From Shewanella denitrificans OS217 (GTDB lineage Bacteria > Pseudomonadota > Gammaproteobacteria > Enterobacterales > Shewanellaceae), in contig NC_007954.1 in NCBI RefSeq assembly GCF_000013765.1, positions 682,001-746,000 of the forward strand: a DNA stretch of 64,000 bases, read 5' to 3'. The notes under the pieces were generated by a model. It searched no databases and was not told the DNA's origin. It worked only from the letters and a program-made list of their open reading frames with translations. Positions 55,587 through 64,000 of the stretch are shown in pieces (the first letter of the stretch is position 1; every line of letters begins with the position of its first letter). The position numbers and the translations under genes were made by a program.

Positions 55587-58337
55587 ATGAAAACCAAGCC
55601 GAGTTTTACCGTCAATAAGCTAAGTCTTGCCATTGCCTCATTGATTTCAGTGGCCAGCGTATTTCCAGCCTTACCCGTATACTCGCAAGACGCTGTGAAA
55701 ATAGAACACAGCGAAATCAATGCTCAATCAACAGAAACCGCTCAATCAACTCAATCTACTGAATCAAGCCCGTCAGCTCAGGGTGAATCCTTCCCCATTG
55801 AGCCCATTGAAGTGATTTCAGTGGTGGGGCGACTGCGTACCTCGGCATCGGCGGCGACTGAAGAGCGCCGTGAGCAAGTTAACGTCACGGATATCATGGG
55901 CGCAGAGCAAATTGCCAGAACCGGTGATGGTGACGCCGCCGCAGCCCTTAGGCGGGTAACGGGTTTAACCCTAAAAGATGGCAAGTTTATTTATGTTCGC
56001 GGCCTAGGGGAGCGCTATTCCAGCACCTCACTCAATGGCGCAACTGTGCCATCGCCCGATCCCACCCGTAACGTGGTGCCTTTGGACATGTTCCCGGCCT
56101 CAATTATTGAGTCTTTATCGGTGCAAAAGTCGGCTTCAGCCAATGCGCCAGCGGCCTTTGGCGGCGGGCATGTGGATATACGCACTAAATCGATTCCGGC
56201 AGACTTCTTCTTTAAAGCTTCGGTAGGCGGGCGTTACAACACTAACGACACAGATGATGCTCTAGGTTATAGCTTAGATAACAGCGGCTTAGGTAAAGAT
56301 GATGGCAAGCGCGCCATGCCTGATGCCATTGCCAATACCACTAATCAGTATGGCGGCATAAGCCCCATTGATATTGTTACCGGCTCTCAGGGCGGGATTA
56401 ATTATCCTGCGGCGCAGCAGCTTAACCGTGAACTTGCCCTTGGCATGCACAGGGATATGACAGTGCAGGCTCAGGATAGCTCACCTGGCTTTAAAGGGGA
56501 TATTGCCATCGGCGATCGCTGGGATCTCAGTGATGAGATGATTCTTGGCGTTATCTCGGCGTTTTCTTATAAAAAGCAGCAAGACAACTACCGTAAAAAA
56601 GAGCTTGAGCTTGATGGTGATGCCAGCAATATTAATATCGAAAACCAAAAAGACATCATGGGCACAGACTCAATCGTGCAAGTTTCGGGCATGGTGAATT
56701 TAGGTTTAGAAATCGGCTATAACCACAAAATTGAAACCTTCACTACTTATCTGCACGATACTTCAGACGATGTGTCCATGGGCATAGAAGAGACCATAGA
56801 TACCTTAGGTGAACCCAATGCCTTGCAAATATTCGGCATAGGTTATGAAGAACGTAGTCTTATTAGCAATCAGATAAAAGGCCATCATTTTATTGAATAT
56901 TTAAATGATGCCGAATTTAATTGGAAGTTTTCCGATGCGCGCTCAGAGCGTTATGCGCCCAATGAAATGTCATATACCTATAACGTGATTTTAGATGATG
57001 CTAACAAGGTGTTATCGCGCAATTTGAACACTCAAGATGCGCCTAAATATGTCTATAGCCGCTTAGAAGATGACAGCCAAAACTATGGCTGGGATGTAAG
57101 CTACCCCATCAACTTTGATGGCGCCCTGGTTAAAATCACCACAGGTTATGAATACTTTGAGCGTAGCCGTGAAAGCTATGCCACCCGTTTAGGCTTTGAC
57201 GTGGATTTAAGCCCAAGTGATGTTAATGGCGGCATATTATCTCAAGATTTTAATCAGATTTTCTCAAATGCCAATATCAGCAGTGATGTCTTAGGTTTAG
57301 AGCTTAAAGACGCCTCAACCGATACCGAAGATTATATTGCCGCCGAGATGAATGACGCGGCGTTTATCAGCCTAGATATCGACTTTGAAGATGTGTGGCG
57401 GGTGTACGCTGGGGTGCGTTATGAAGACTTTAGGCGGGTCACTTTACCGATAGATCCAGAGGGCAAAATATCCGATGAGGGCGGCCGTTATCAGCTTGAT
57501 GATTACGCCATCGCTGAAGACGCTTGGTTCCCTTCAATATCAGTAACCTGGAAGCAAACCGATACTACTCAGTGGCGCCTTGGCGCGAGCAAAACCTTAG
57601 TGCGACCAGATTTACGCGAAGTGTCACCGGTGCGCTTTCAGGACCCAGTTACAGGCTTTGATTTTTTCGGCAATCCAGAGCTTAAAAGCTCAGACATTTA
57701 TAACCTAGATTTACGCTGGGAATACTATTCAGATTCGGGCAACAACTTAAGTGTTGGTGCTTTTTATAAGGATGTGGATGCGCCCATTGAGCCTATTCAG
57801 CGGATCTCAGAAGCCGGACGTCAGCTTAAATTTTATAATGCTGAATCTGGCTACATTTACGGTATCGAAACTGAGTTTTTACAGCAGTTAGGCTTTTTGG
57901 GCGATGAGGGCAGCCTGTGGGAGGATTTCTTTATCGCAGGCAACTTAACCTTAGGGGATTCGGCCATAGATATCGCCAGCAATGGTGAAATCGACCCAAC
58001 ACATCATTCACGAGTCATGACTGGGCACTCAAAATGGGTGGCCAATATGCAGCTAAGTTATGACTCCTCAGATGACTACCACAGTGCCACCTTGGTTTAT
58101 AACATTTTTGGTGAGCGCATTGCTTATGGTGGTCGCGGCGGGCTTGATGATGTGTTTGAACAACCTTTTAACAGCCTAGATTTCACCTACAGCTTTTTCC
58201 CAACCGATAGCATAAGCATCAAGCTGAAGGCGAAGAATATGCTCGATGAAACCACGGAATACAAGCAGCAAGGCCAGCTGGTCTACGCCAAAGAACCGGG
58301 CACAGAATACAGCCTGCAGTTTAGCTATGAGTACTAA
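55587..58337 (+). CDS. Large TonB-dependent receptor
   Basis: A 916-residue outer-membrane receptor. Signal peptide about residues 1-34, then a Ser/Thr/Gln-rich segment; TonB-box-like IEVISVVG near 73; plug with YVRGLGERYSSTSLNGATVPSPDP and LDMFPASIIESLSVQKSASANAPAAFGGGHVDI, typical of the large receptors abundant in Shewanella and Xanthomonas; the barrel ends in YSLQFSYEY. Long extracellular loops explain the size. It is paired with the beta-helix lipoprotein upstream; substrate unknown. Confidence 0.9.
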   Translation: MKTKPSFTVNKLSLAIASLISVASVFPALPVYSQDAVKIEHSEINAQSTETAQSTQSTESSPSAQGESFPIEPIEVISVVGRLRTSASAATEERREQVNVTDIMGAEQIARTGDGDAAAALRRVTGLTLKDGKFIYVRGLGERYSSTSLNGATVPSPDPTRNVVPLDMFPASIIESLSVQKSASANAPAAFGGGHVDIRTKSIPADFFFKASVGGRYNTNDTDDALGYSLDNSGLGKDDGKRAMPDAIANTTNQYGGISPIDIVTGSQGGINYPAAQQLNRELALGMHRDMTVQAQDSSPGFKGDIAIGDRWDLSDEMILGVISAFSYKKQQDNYRKKELELDGDASNINIENQKDIMGTDSIVQVSGMVNLGLEIGYNHKIETFTTYLHDTSDDVSMGIEETIDTLGEPNALQIFGIGYEERSLISNQIKGHHFIEYLNDAEFNWKFSDARSERYAPNEMSYTYNVILDDANKVLSRNLNTQDAPKYVYSRLEDDSQNYGWDVSYPINFDGALVKITTGYEYFERSRESYATRLGFDVDLSPSDVNGGILSQDFNQIFSNANISSDVLGLELKDASTDTEDYIAAEMNDAAFISLDIDFEDVWRVYAGVRYEDFRRVTLPIDPEGKISDEGGRYQLDDYAIAEDAWFPSISVTWKQTDTTQWRLGASKTLVRPDLREVSPVRFQDPVTGFDFFGNPELKSSDIYNLDLRWEYYSDSGNNLSVGAFYKDVDAPIEPIQRISEAGRQLKFYNAESGYIYGIETEFLQQLGFLGDEGSLWEDFFIAGNLTLGDSAIDIASNGEIDPTHHSRVMTGHSKWVANMQLSYDSSDDYHSATLVYNIFGERIAYGGRGGLDDVFEQPFNSLDFTYSFFPTDSISIKLKAKNMLDETTEYKQQGQLVYAKEPGTEYSLQFSYEY

Positions 58338-58653
58338 TTTATCTGCATCACTGAAATTATAAAAAAGCACTAGGGACTAACTTTAAAGCGGGTTTTAAAG
58401 CAGGGTTAAACACAGGAGTGAAGGGAGTTATGAATTACTTTTTATTGATTTTATTGCTTTGTTTACAATGTATTACATTGAAATTGCTGTTTATGGTATT
58501 CATGCCACACCAGCATGAAATGAACCATTAGCGCTGCGATAGGCTAGTGTGCAGGGACCGAGTACCAGGTTTTAGCAATCGTTCCTCATCATTTCAATTG
58601 CTGAAATAGTACAAGATGAGTTTAACTTTTTAAGCAGTAAAGCTAGGCCCATC

Positions 58654-58688
58654 AGGCCACTTCCTTGGAACGGGAAGTGGCCTTTTTT
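58654..58688 (+). terminator. Strong terminator after the large receptor
   Basis: AGGCCACTTCC pairs with GGGAAGTGGCCT (one bulge) and runs into TTTTTT, about 320 bases after the receptor stop. The intervening 58338-58653 shows no gene and could be a long 3' untranslated region or a small RNA. Confidence 0.8.
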
Positions 58689-58953
58689 ATGACTGAATAT
58701 TTGAAAACCTTGCTTCATTGTTGAGTTGAGCTGTATTGAGGAGAGCTACCCATTAACGAATGTTTCAATGTAAACTAAAATTGTTTTTTTATTGTCAGGA
58801 ATCTTAAATCTTTATCTTATTGTTAGTGTTGAAGTATTTTTATTTCTTTGATGTTAATCAAGCATTCTAAATACGAATAGTTTGCATTATTCAAATCAAT
58901 TGGTAGAATCCCCGCAAATTTACAATAATTTACGCGTTTTACTACTAATCGGG

Positions 58954-60141
58954 ATGAAAATGATGAAGAAAACATTACTTGCTACCGCACTTTTAGGCAT
59001 GTTTGTAAGCCAAACTGCAGCGGCGTCTGAAGAGACTCAAGAATTACGTAAAATCATTGAGCAACAACAGAAAGTATTAAAAGATTTAGAAAAGCGTCTC
59101 GAGCAGACAGAACAACGTGTAGAAAAAACTGCCGACGTGGTTGAATCAACTGCCTCTAGTAAATCAGCAACCACTATTGGTGGTTATGGTGAGCTGCACT
59201 ACAACAATATCTCTGACAATCTAAAAAACACCGATAAGAAAGAGTTCGATTTCCACCGTTTCGTATTGTTTGTTGGCCACGAGTTCAACAGCACAACCCG
59301 TTTCTTCTCTGAATTAGAAGTTGAGCACTCCATTGCTGGCGAAGGTAAAAAAGGCGAAGTTGAATTAGAACAAGCCTATATCGAGCATGACTTTAACGAC
59401 ATGCTAACCGGTAAAGCGGGTCTATTCCTAATGCCAGTGGGTATCATCAACGAAACTCACGAACCAACGACGTTTTACGGTGTTGAGCGTAACCCAGTTG
59501 AGAAAGACATCATCCCAGCGACTTGGTGGGAAGGGGGTCTTAACTTAAATATTAAAGCGGCACCTGGTGTTGCCTTTGATACTGCTGTGACTTCAGGTTT
59601 GTATATTCCTCAGGGTAAAGAATACAAAATCCGTGATGGTCGCCAAAAAGTCTCTGAAGCTAAAGGCGAAGACTTAGCCTACACCGGCCGTGTTAAGTAC
59701 ACTGCGGTGCCAGGTCTTGAGCTTGCAGCGACTGTGCAATACCAGTCAGACTTAACCCAAGGTGAAGCAGGTGTTGATACAGCATCAGCGACTTTAGTGT
59801 CAGCTCACGCTATCTATAACATTGAAAACTTCACTGTTAAAGCGCTTTATGCCCAGTGGAACATAGATGGTAAAGAAGCTGAAGCCTTAGGCCGTGATAA
59901 GCAAAACGGTTTCTACATCGAGCCGTCTTACCGCATCAATGACCAGTTTGGGGTATTCGCTCGTTACAACGAGTGGGACAACAACGCTGGCGACAATGCT
60001 GCTGATACCAAGAAAAAGCAAACCAACGTAGGTGTGAACTACTGGTTACATGAAAATGTGGTATTTAAAGCTGATTATGAAAACATCGGCGGCGCTGCAG
60101 ATTCTGACGGCTTTAACTTAGGTGTTGGTTACCAATTCTAA
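58954..60141 (+). CDS. OprO/OprP-like outer-membrane porin
   Basis: A 395-residue porin. The start chosen is ATG 58954 (MKMMKKTLLATALLG), giving a clean signal peptide ending near AAA; the frame opens 72 bases earlier. Residues 30-70 form a Glu/Gln/Lys-rich coiled coil (EETQELRKIIEQQQKVLKDL and onward), usual for porins that trimerise or contact peptidoglycan. The barrel begins GGYGELHYNN and ends NLGVGYQF. Similar porins in Shewanella respond to phosphate; no such site was identified here. Confidence 0.85.
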   Translation: MKMMKKTLLATALLGMFVSQTAAASEETQELRKIIEQQQKVLKDLEKRLEQTEQRVEKTADVVESTASSKSATTIGGYGELHYNNISDNLKNTDKKEFDFHRFVLFVGHEFNSTTRFFSELEVEHSIAGEGKKGEVELEQAYIEHDFNDMLTGKAGLFLMPVGIINETHEPTTFYGVERNPVEKDIIPATWWEGGLNLNIKAAPGVAFDTAVTSGLYIPQGKEYKIRDGRQKVSEAKGEDLAYTGRVKYTAVPGLELAATVQYQSDLTQGEAGVDTASATLVSAHAIYNIENFTVKALYAQWNIDGKEAEALGRDKQNGFYIEPSYRINDQFGVFARYNEWDNNAGDNAADTKKKQTNVGVNYWLHENVVFKADYENIGGAADSDGFNLGVGYQF

Positions 60142-60194
60142 GACATAGTATCGCGAGTATTAAGTCTTTGGACTTAAGCAGATAAAACACTTGG

Positions 60195-60234
60195 GGTGCC
60201 TATCATTTTTTCAGTATGATAGGCACCTTTGTTT
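60195..60234 (+). terminator. Terminator of the porin gene
   Basis: GGTGCCTATCAT pairs perfectly with ATGATAGGCACC across a nine-base loop, followed by TTTGTTTT. Confidence 0.92.
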
Positions 60235-60280
60235 TATGTGTCGTTTTTATTTTTAGCCTTCTTTCAAACCTTAGGATCTT

Positions 60281-60811
60281 ATGAAATTAATCAGCTTACT
60301 ACTGCTTGGCATAAGTTTCTTGTTCACTTCGGCTCAGGCCGAGCAAGTTCAGTATTCGTCTTCCCAAGAATTTATTCAGCATGCCTTCGAAGGCGAGCTA
60401 CCCAAAGCCAAAGTATTTTGGCTCGATGACAAGGCCAAGGCTGTTATCGAAGAGATTTTATCCCATAGTTTCAACAAAATGCGCTTACGTTATTGGCAGC
60501 AAGGTGATGCCAGTGTGTGGATCATGGATGAAATTGGTAAAGAGGCGCCGATCACCGTTGGGGTGCACGTTAAAGCGGGCGCCATAGTGGAAACTAAGGT
60601 GTTGGTGTACCGTGAGAGTCGCGGCGACGAAGTGCGTCATGCCTTTTTTACCGACCAATTTAAAGCCGCCAAGTTGCAAGCGGATAATAAGTTAGATAAG
60701 CATATCGATGGTATCACAGGGGCGACCTTGTCGGTGCGCGCTTTAACTAAGCTATCCCGCATTGCCTTGTGGCTCGACGCTCATGTTAATAAGACAGAGG
60801 CGAGCTCATAA
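60281..60811 (+). CDS. Exported FMN-binding domain protein
   Basis: A 176-residue periplasmic protein with a signal peptide (MKLISLLLLGISFLFTSAQA). The motif DGITGATLS (143-151) is the ApbE flavinylation motif, so FMN should be attached to Thr149. Single-domain proteins of this kind carry electrons in the periplasm. The next gene encodes a PepSY membrane protein, the usual partner that could link it to the inner membrane. An ApbE gene is not in the window. Confidence 0.85.
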   Translation: MKLISLLLLGISFLFTSAQAEQVQYSSSQEFIQHAFEGELPKAKVFWLDDKAKAVIEEILSHSFNKMRLRYWQQGDASVWIMDEIGKEAPITVGVHVKAGAIVETKVLVYRESRGDEVRHAFFTDQFKAAKLQADNKLDKHIDGITGATLSVRALTKLSRIALWLDAHVNKTEASS

Positions 60812-60871
60812 TTGATGACTAAATCTCATATAACTAAACCCCTATGAGCAAACCACTATGATCAAAAGATT

Positions 60872-61681
60872 ATGACCAAAAGTAGCCATCCGAGCCAAAA
60901 ATTCAGGCGCCAAGACTGGAAGAATCAAGTGCTAAGGGCGCTACGCCCCTGGCATAGACGCTTAGGTCTGTGCAGTGCCCTGTTTATTATGCTGTTAGTG
61001 GTAACTGGAGTGGCCATTAATCACAGCCAAGACTTCAAACTAGACACAGCTCAAGTTAGGCAGGGCTGGTTACTGGATTATTACGGTATTAGTGCACCTA
61101 AAAGCCTGAGTGTTTTCAGTGTTAGTCCTCAAGTGCTAGCTGCCACAGACACTCAATTATGGCTGAATGATAAACGTATTCTCGAGAGTCAAAGACCCTT
61201 GATTGGCGCGGTTCAACTGGGGACATCTTTGGTTGCCATTGATAGCCAGCAAGCGTATTTATTTTCATTATCGGGCGAGCTTTATGAAACTCAAGGCCTA
61301 AGTACAGGCTTGCCTCAGGGCATAGAAGCGATGGCCTATGATGAGTCTGGTGTGTGGCTTAAAACGGCCCAAGGACTGTTTTTAAGTGATGAAGACTTAG
61401 TGGAATGGCAGCCTGCTTCGACAGTGCAGAGTGCTCGCTCAGATATTGCATGGCTCACTCCCATTGCAAAAACTGAACTCGCCAAGGAGCAGTGGCAGGC
61501 TATCGAGCTTAATGCTCGCAGCGGTCATTTAACCTGGGAGCGAGTCATGCAGGATTTACACAGTGGCCGCTTGTTTGGTTCTCTGACTGTGTGGCTGTGG
61601 GATTTATTTGCGCTGGCACTATTGATGGTGGTCGGCACGGGCTGCTGGATCTGGTGGCGGCAAACTCCAAGTCGAAAATAA
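60872..61681 (+). CDS. PepSY-associated membrane protein
   Basis: A 269-residue protein with an N-terminal helix in RPWHRRLGLCSALFIMLLVVTGVAINHS (the family's WHRxLG…TG block), a periplasmic domain and a C-terminal helix before a WWRQ end. Two membrane segments are seen where larger PepSY-TM proteins have four or more. It lies 60 bases after the FMN-binding gene and probably forms an electron-transfer pair with it. The ribosome site before ATG 60872 is poor. Confidence 0.75.
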   Translation: MTKSSHPSQKFRRQDWKNQVLRALRPWHRRLGLCSALFIMLLVVTGVAINHSQDFKLDTAQVRQGWLLDYYGISAPKSLSVFSVSPQVLAATDTQLWLNDKRILESQRPLIGAVQLGTSLVAIDSQQAYLFSLSGELYETQGLSTGLPQGIEAMAYDESGVWLKTAQGLFLSDEDLVEWQPASTVQSARSDIAWLTPIAKTELAKEQWQAIELNARSGHLTWERVMQDLHSGRLFGSLTVWLWDLFALALLMVVGTGCWIWWRQTPSRK

Positions 61682-62364
61682 TCATTCGCTGAGCTGCTTG
61701 ATCATAAAGTATTTACAGCCCGTTTTAGGGTAACCTTCTTGTACCCACTGCACTTGATAACCCCGCTGCTCATAAAAAGGTTTGGCCTGGAAGTTGAGCG
61801 TATCGAGCAAACACTTTGTACAGCCCCTTGCTAGCCCCATAGCTTCAATTTCAGCTAACACTTTACTGCCAATGTCTTGACCTCTTAACGCCTCACTCAC
61901 CCAGAGCGTGTCCAATAATAACCAATCTCCAAAAGAGCGCGCCGCGGCGCCAGCTAACACTTCACCTTGATCATTGGTGACTTGCACCGCTAAAGGATCG
62001 CGGCTGGTGATACCAATCGTATTAATTATCTGATCATTCAGCGGGAGTTCAAAGGGTATTAATCAAGGCGAAGGCTTGCAGGCATAGTGGTGCTATGTCA
62101 AAAGTCTTCAACGCAGAGAAATCCCCTTTGAAACCCGCCCTCGGGAGCGTCTCAAGCATTCCACTTCATCGTTGCATTAATTTAAAAGGGAATAACCCTT
62201 ACTGCATTAATGCGCCTTGAATTGAAAAGCTTGAGGTGCTCTGATAGATCACATCATTAATGTGATTGGTATGACTCCCAGTGGGCCCAATTAAACTCAA
62301 CAATTCTAGCGCTTAAAAATGCCACTAAATCGGCATCGGGGTTTTCTAATCGTTCAATTTTCAT
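61682..62364 (-). pseudogene. GNAT N-acetyltransferase gene interrupted by a 261-base element
   Basis: Minus strand: the start codon is at 62362-62364 and the first fragment reads MKIERLENPDADLVAFLSAR then IVEFNWAHWES before entering the element. The second fragment, from about 62008, reads SRDPLAVQVTNDQGEVLAGA and continues through WVSEALRGQDIGSKVLAE (acetyl-CoA loop) to FMIKQLSE. Together they make a complete GNAT of about 145 residues. The frames do not rejoin perfectly on removing the element and one TGA, so an extra base change may exist. A GTG-started 101-codon product without the N-terminus is possible but unlikely to work. Confidence 0.78.
62011..62271. mobile_element. MITE-like inverted-repeat element, 261 bases
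   Basis: The ends are inverted repeats of about 34 bases: both begin TACCAATC, share ATTAAT and TGATC, and contain TCAG. Flanking bases TGA on each side suggest a 3-bp target duplication. Inside are further paired segments such as GAGCGTCTCAAGC with GCTTGAGGTGCTC. No ORF. It splits a GNAT gene, which proves insertion. I recall closely similar palindromic repeats between genes in Shewanella and relatives. Confidence 0.75.
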
Positions 62365-62557
62365 TTTGTAGACTACTTAGCTTAAAGAAAACGGTTGGTG
62401 AAAGGCCATCCTAACGCCAGCTTATTGGAAACACGACTATTATTTAACTGCTAATGACAGTGTTTAGTCGATTCAAGCTAACGGGGAGTTGAAGAAATGG
62501 GGGGTTGATCAGCTTATGGGATCGCGCGCTATTGACATGGGATCCATTTACGCTAAG

Positions 62558-62596
62558 ATATGGCTATCTGGACGTCCAAATGGCTGGGCGGCTAAA
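62558..62596 (+). promoter_or_regulatory. MetJ operator upstream of metF
   Basis: A run of Met-box-like octamers, CTATCTGG-ACGTCCAA-ATGGCTGG, lies 35-70 bases before metF. TGGACGT and ATGGCT are shared with the metB operator. Shows that metF, though distant, remains in the MetJ regulon. Confidence 0.7.
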
Positions 62597-62630
62597 TTGA
62601 TTTGTTAATTATGACGTCGAAGGAAGAATT

Positions 62631-63527
62631 ATGGCTTTTCATCATGCACAGCACGCCCAATCATTGAACCAAAGCCTATCTGAAGTGAATGGCGCGATTA
62701 ATGTCTCCTTTGAATTTTTTCCGCCATCGACCCCGGAGATGGAACAGTTGTTATGGAGCTCAGTGCGTCGCCTAGAGCCGCTAAAACCTAAGTTTGTTTC
62801 CGTGACTTATGGTGCCAACTCTGGCGTACGTGACAGAACCCACTCTGTGATTGAGCGCATTCAACAAGAAACCCAATTAGTGGCTGCGCCTCACTTGACC
62901 TTAGTGGATGCCAGTGACGAAGAGCTAGTCGATTTAGCCAAGCAGTATTGGCAGTCAGGCATTCGTGACATAGTGGCACTTAGGGGGGATTTGCCAGCAG
63001 GTCAGCCTAAGCCAACCCGTTTTGCTGCAGATTTAGTGCGCTTGCTGCGCTCTGTCGCCGACTTTGATATTTCAGTCGCCGCCTATCCAGAAGGGCACCC
63101 CGATGCGCGCAATGCTCAGGCAGACTTGATTAATCTAAAGCGAAAAATTGATGCCGGTGCAAATCGTGCCATCACCCAGTTTTTCTTCGATGTGGAATCC
63201 TACTTACGCTTTCGCGATCGCTGCGTTACCGCCGGCATCGATGTGGAAATCATCCCAGGCATATTACCTGTGACTAACTTTACTCAGTTAAAGCGTTTTG
63301 CGGCCATGACCAATGTGGCCCTGCCGCAATGGCTACATCAGCAGTTTTCGGGCCTTGAAGACGACCCCGCTACCCGCCAGTTGGTGGGCGCCAACGTCGC
63401 CATCGACATGGTCAAAGTCTTGTCCCGTGAAGGGGTGAAGGATTTTCATTTCTACACCTTAAATCGCGCCGAACTCACCTACGCCATCTGCCACACCTTA
63501 GGGGTGAGACCAAAAGTGGCAGTGTAA
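62631..63527 (+). CDS. metF: 5,10-methylenetetrahydrofolate reductase
   Basis: A 298-residue FAD enzyme that makes 5-methyltetrahydrofolate for methionine synthesis. Family blocks: VSFEFFPPSTPEME at the start, FVSVTYGANSGVRDRT, DIVALRGDLP, SVAAYPEGHPDA, NRAITQFFFDVESY and IIPGILPVTNF. Full length. Start ATG 62631 after AAGGAAG. It has its own MetJ-type operator and is transcribed alone. Confidence 0.97.
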   Translation: MAFHHAQHAQSLNQSLSEVNGAINVSFEFFPPSTPEMEQLLWSSVRRLEPLKPKFVSVTYGANSGVRDRTHSVIERIQQETQLVAAPHLTLVDASDEELVDLAKQYWQSGIRDIVALRGDLPAGQPKPTRFAADLVRLLRSVADFDISVAAYPEGHPDARNAQADLINLKRKIDAGANRAITQFFFDVESYLRFRDRCVTAGIDVEIIPGILPVTNFTQLKRFAAMTNVALPQWLHQQFSGLEDDPATRQLVGANVAIDMVKVLSREGVKDFHFYTLNRAELTYAICHTLGVRPKVAV

Positions 63528-63689
63528 GCTAGCACAGGCTCAGGTGCAGCATCCCTGCGGCACTTCGCAAGAGAACCACTGGAGTACTTTAGTTTCACTT
63601 GGTGATATGTTCTTTTATATCAGTGGTTTATATGTTGCATTATCGGTTTTTAGTCTACAGAAAAGTAGTGAAAGGTCTTGGGATTAGAT

Positions 63690-63800
63690 TACAGCCAAAT
63701 AATGGCATTTACTCACCGACACGCGTAAATATATCCCTATAGCTCTCTTCGACGTCCTGTCTCAGAAGGTCGTCTCGCAAATTGCCATGATGTGCCTATT
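63690..63800 (+). repeat. Partial copy C of the structured repeat
   Basis: AATGGCATTTACTCACCGACACGC and GGTCGTCTCGCAAAT correspond to the second half of the copy A/B repeat, same orientation as copy B. The hairpin-rich first half is absent. It lies in the 442-base gap after metF. Confidence 0.6.
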
Positions 63801-63897
63801 AAGTTTCGTGTTGTCATTTCACACTTGTTTGTTAAATGCAGGAAAATACAGCACTTTACTTCGAGCGAACAAGGAATGTAGTATTAATTTTATCAAT

Positions 63898-63950
63898 CGC
63901 TTATACGCGGCCGTTTTGTACAACGCCGTGAAATAAGCGGTTTTATTTTT
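63898..63950 (+). terminator. Hairpin followed by T-rich tract
   Basis: CGCTTAT…CGGC pairs with GCCGTG…ATAAGCG around a loop, followed by TTTTATTTTT. It ends only 20 bases before a likely start codon, so it may be a terminator for upstream transcription or a leader attenuator. Confidence 0.5.
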
Positions 63951-63969
63951 CATGGCAAGGGAGGCTATT

Positions 63970-64000
63970 TTGAAAAAAATTATCATGTTTCTATGTGGTT
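63970..64000 (+). CDS. Start of an unidentified, probably exported protein (partial)
   Basis: TTG 63970 follows AAGGGAGG by five bases and opens MKKIIMFLCG, which looks like the beginning of a signal peptide. The gene runs out of the window, so nothing more can be said. Confidence 0.5.
   Translation, partial: MKKIIMFLCG

Overview
The window looks like a chromosomal stretch of a gammaproteobacterium of the Shewanella type. The evidence is a metJ / metB-metL / metF methionine region, several large TonB-dependent receptors, a RegB/RegA-like redox two-component pair, a YghU-type glutathione transferase, and compact genes with ordinary Shine-Dalgarno sites and hairpin terminators. Genus is inferred from remembered gene content, not from a search. 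No rRNA or tRNA gene was recognised.

Layout. 1-3060 is an accessory edge: the end of a small ORF followed by an integron attC-like hairpin, an ISAs1-type insertion sequence inside a small membrane-protein gene, and a structured repeat. 3061-18263 carries mixed chromosomal genes: PhoD-like phosphatase, RegBA-like sensor/regulator, cytosolic lipase, two truncated pseudogenes meeting head to head near 9905, a porin with a PstS-like protein, a FecA-like receptor with a Fur-type site, an AraC regulator divergent from a TauE/SafE permease, and a second permease. 18363-22502 is metJ, metB and metL with MetJ-type operators. 22831-29551 holds an alanine symporter, a PepSY iron-uptake type operon and a TonB receptor with a weak Fur-like site.

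29869-49841 is the most interesting part: twelve minus-strand genes running from 48067 to 29869, plus a plus-strand phosphopantetheinyl transferase. They form a nonribosomal peptide gene cluster I do not recognise as a described one. It has its own type I-beta DAHP synthase and a two-subunit anthranilate-type synthase (aryl precursor supply). It also has an NRPS with order A-T-Cy-A-T (Cy = heterocyclization domain), a PaaK-like adenylate-forming enzyme, and an unusual SHMT-family PLP enzyme with substituted active-site residues. The rest are a free-standing T-TE protein whose nucleophile is Cys instead of Ser, two free-standing condensation-like proteins, a flavin reductase, an MFS exporter and a YcaQ/AlkZ-superfamily protein. 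The inferred product is a small aryl-capped oxazoline/thiazoline, either a metallophore or a reactive antibiotic.

49996-64000 returns to chromosomal genes: yghU, a 1.8 kb non-coding repeat tract, and a locus of beta-helix lipoprotein, TonB receptor, porin, FMN-binding protein and PepSY protein. After that come a GNAT gene broken by a small inverted-repeat element, and metF with its own MetJ-type operator. metF lies 40 kb from metL; in the Shewanella genomes I remember they are neighbours. The material from 22.8 to 62.6 kb, including the NRPS cluster, therefore looks like an insertion or rearrangement. Related repeats at 2.4-2.85 kb and 51.05-51.85 kb lie in inverted orientation and bracket much of it.
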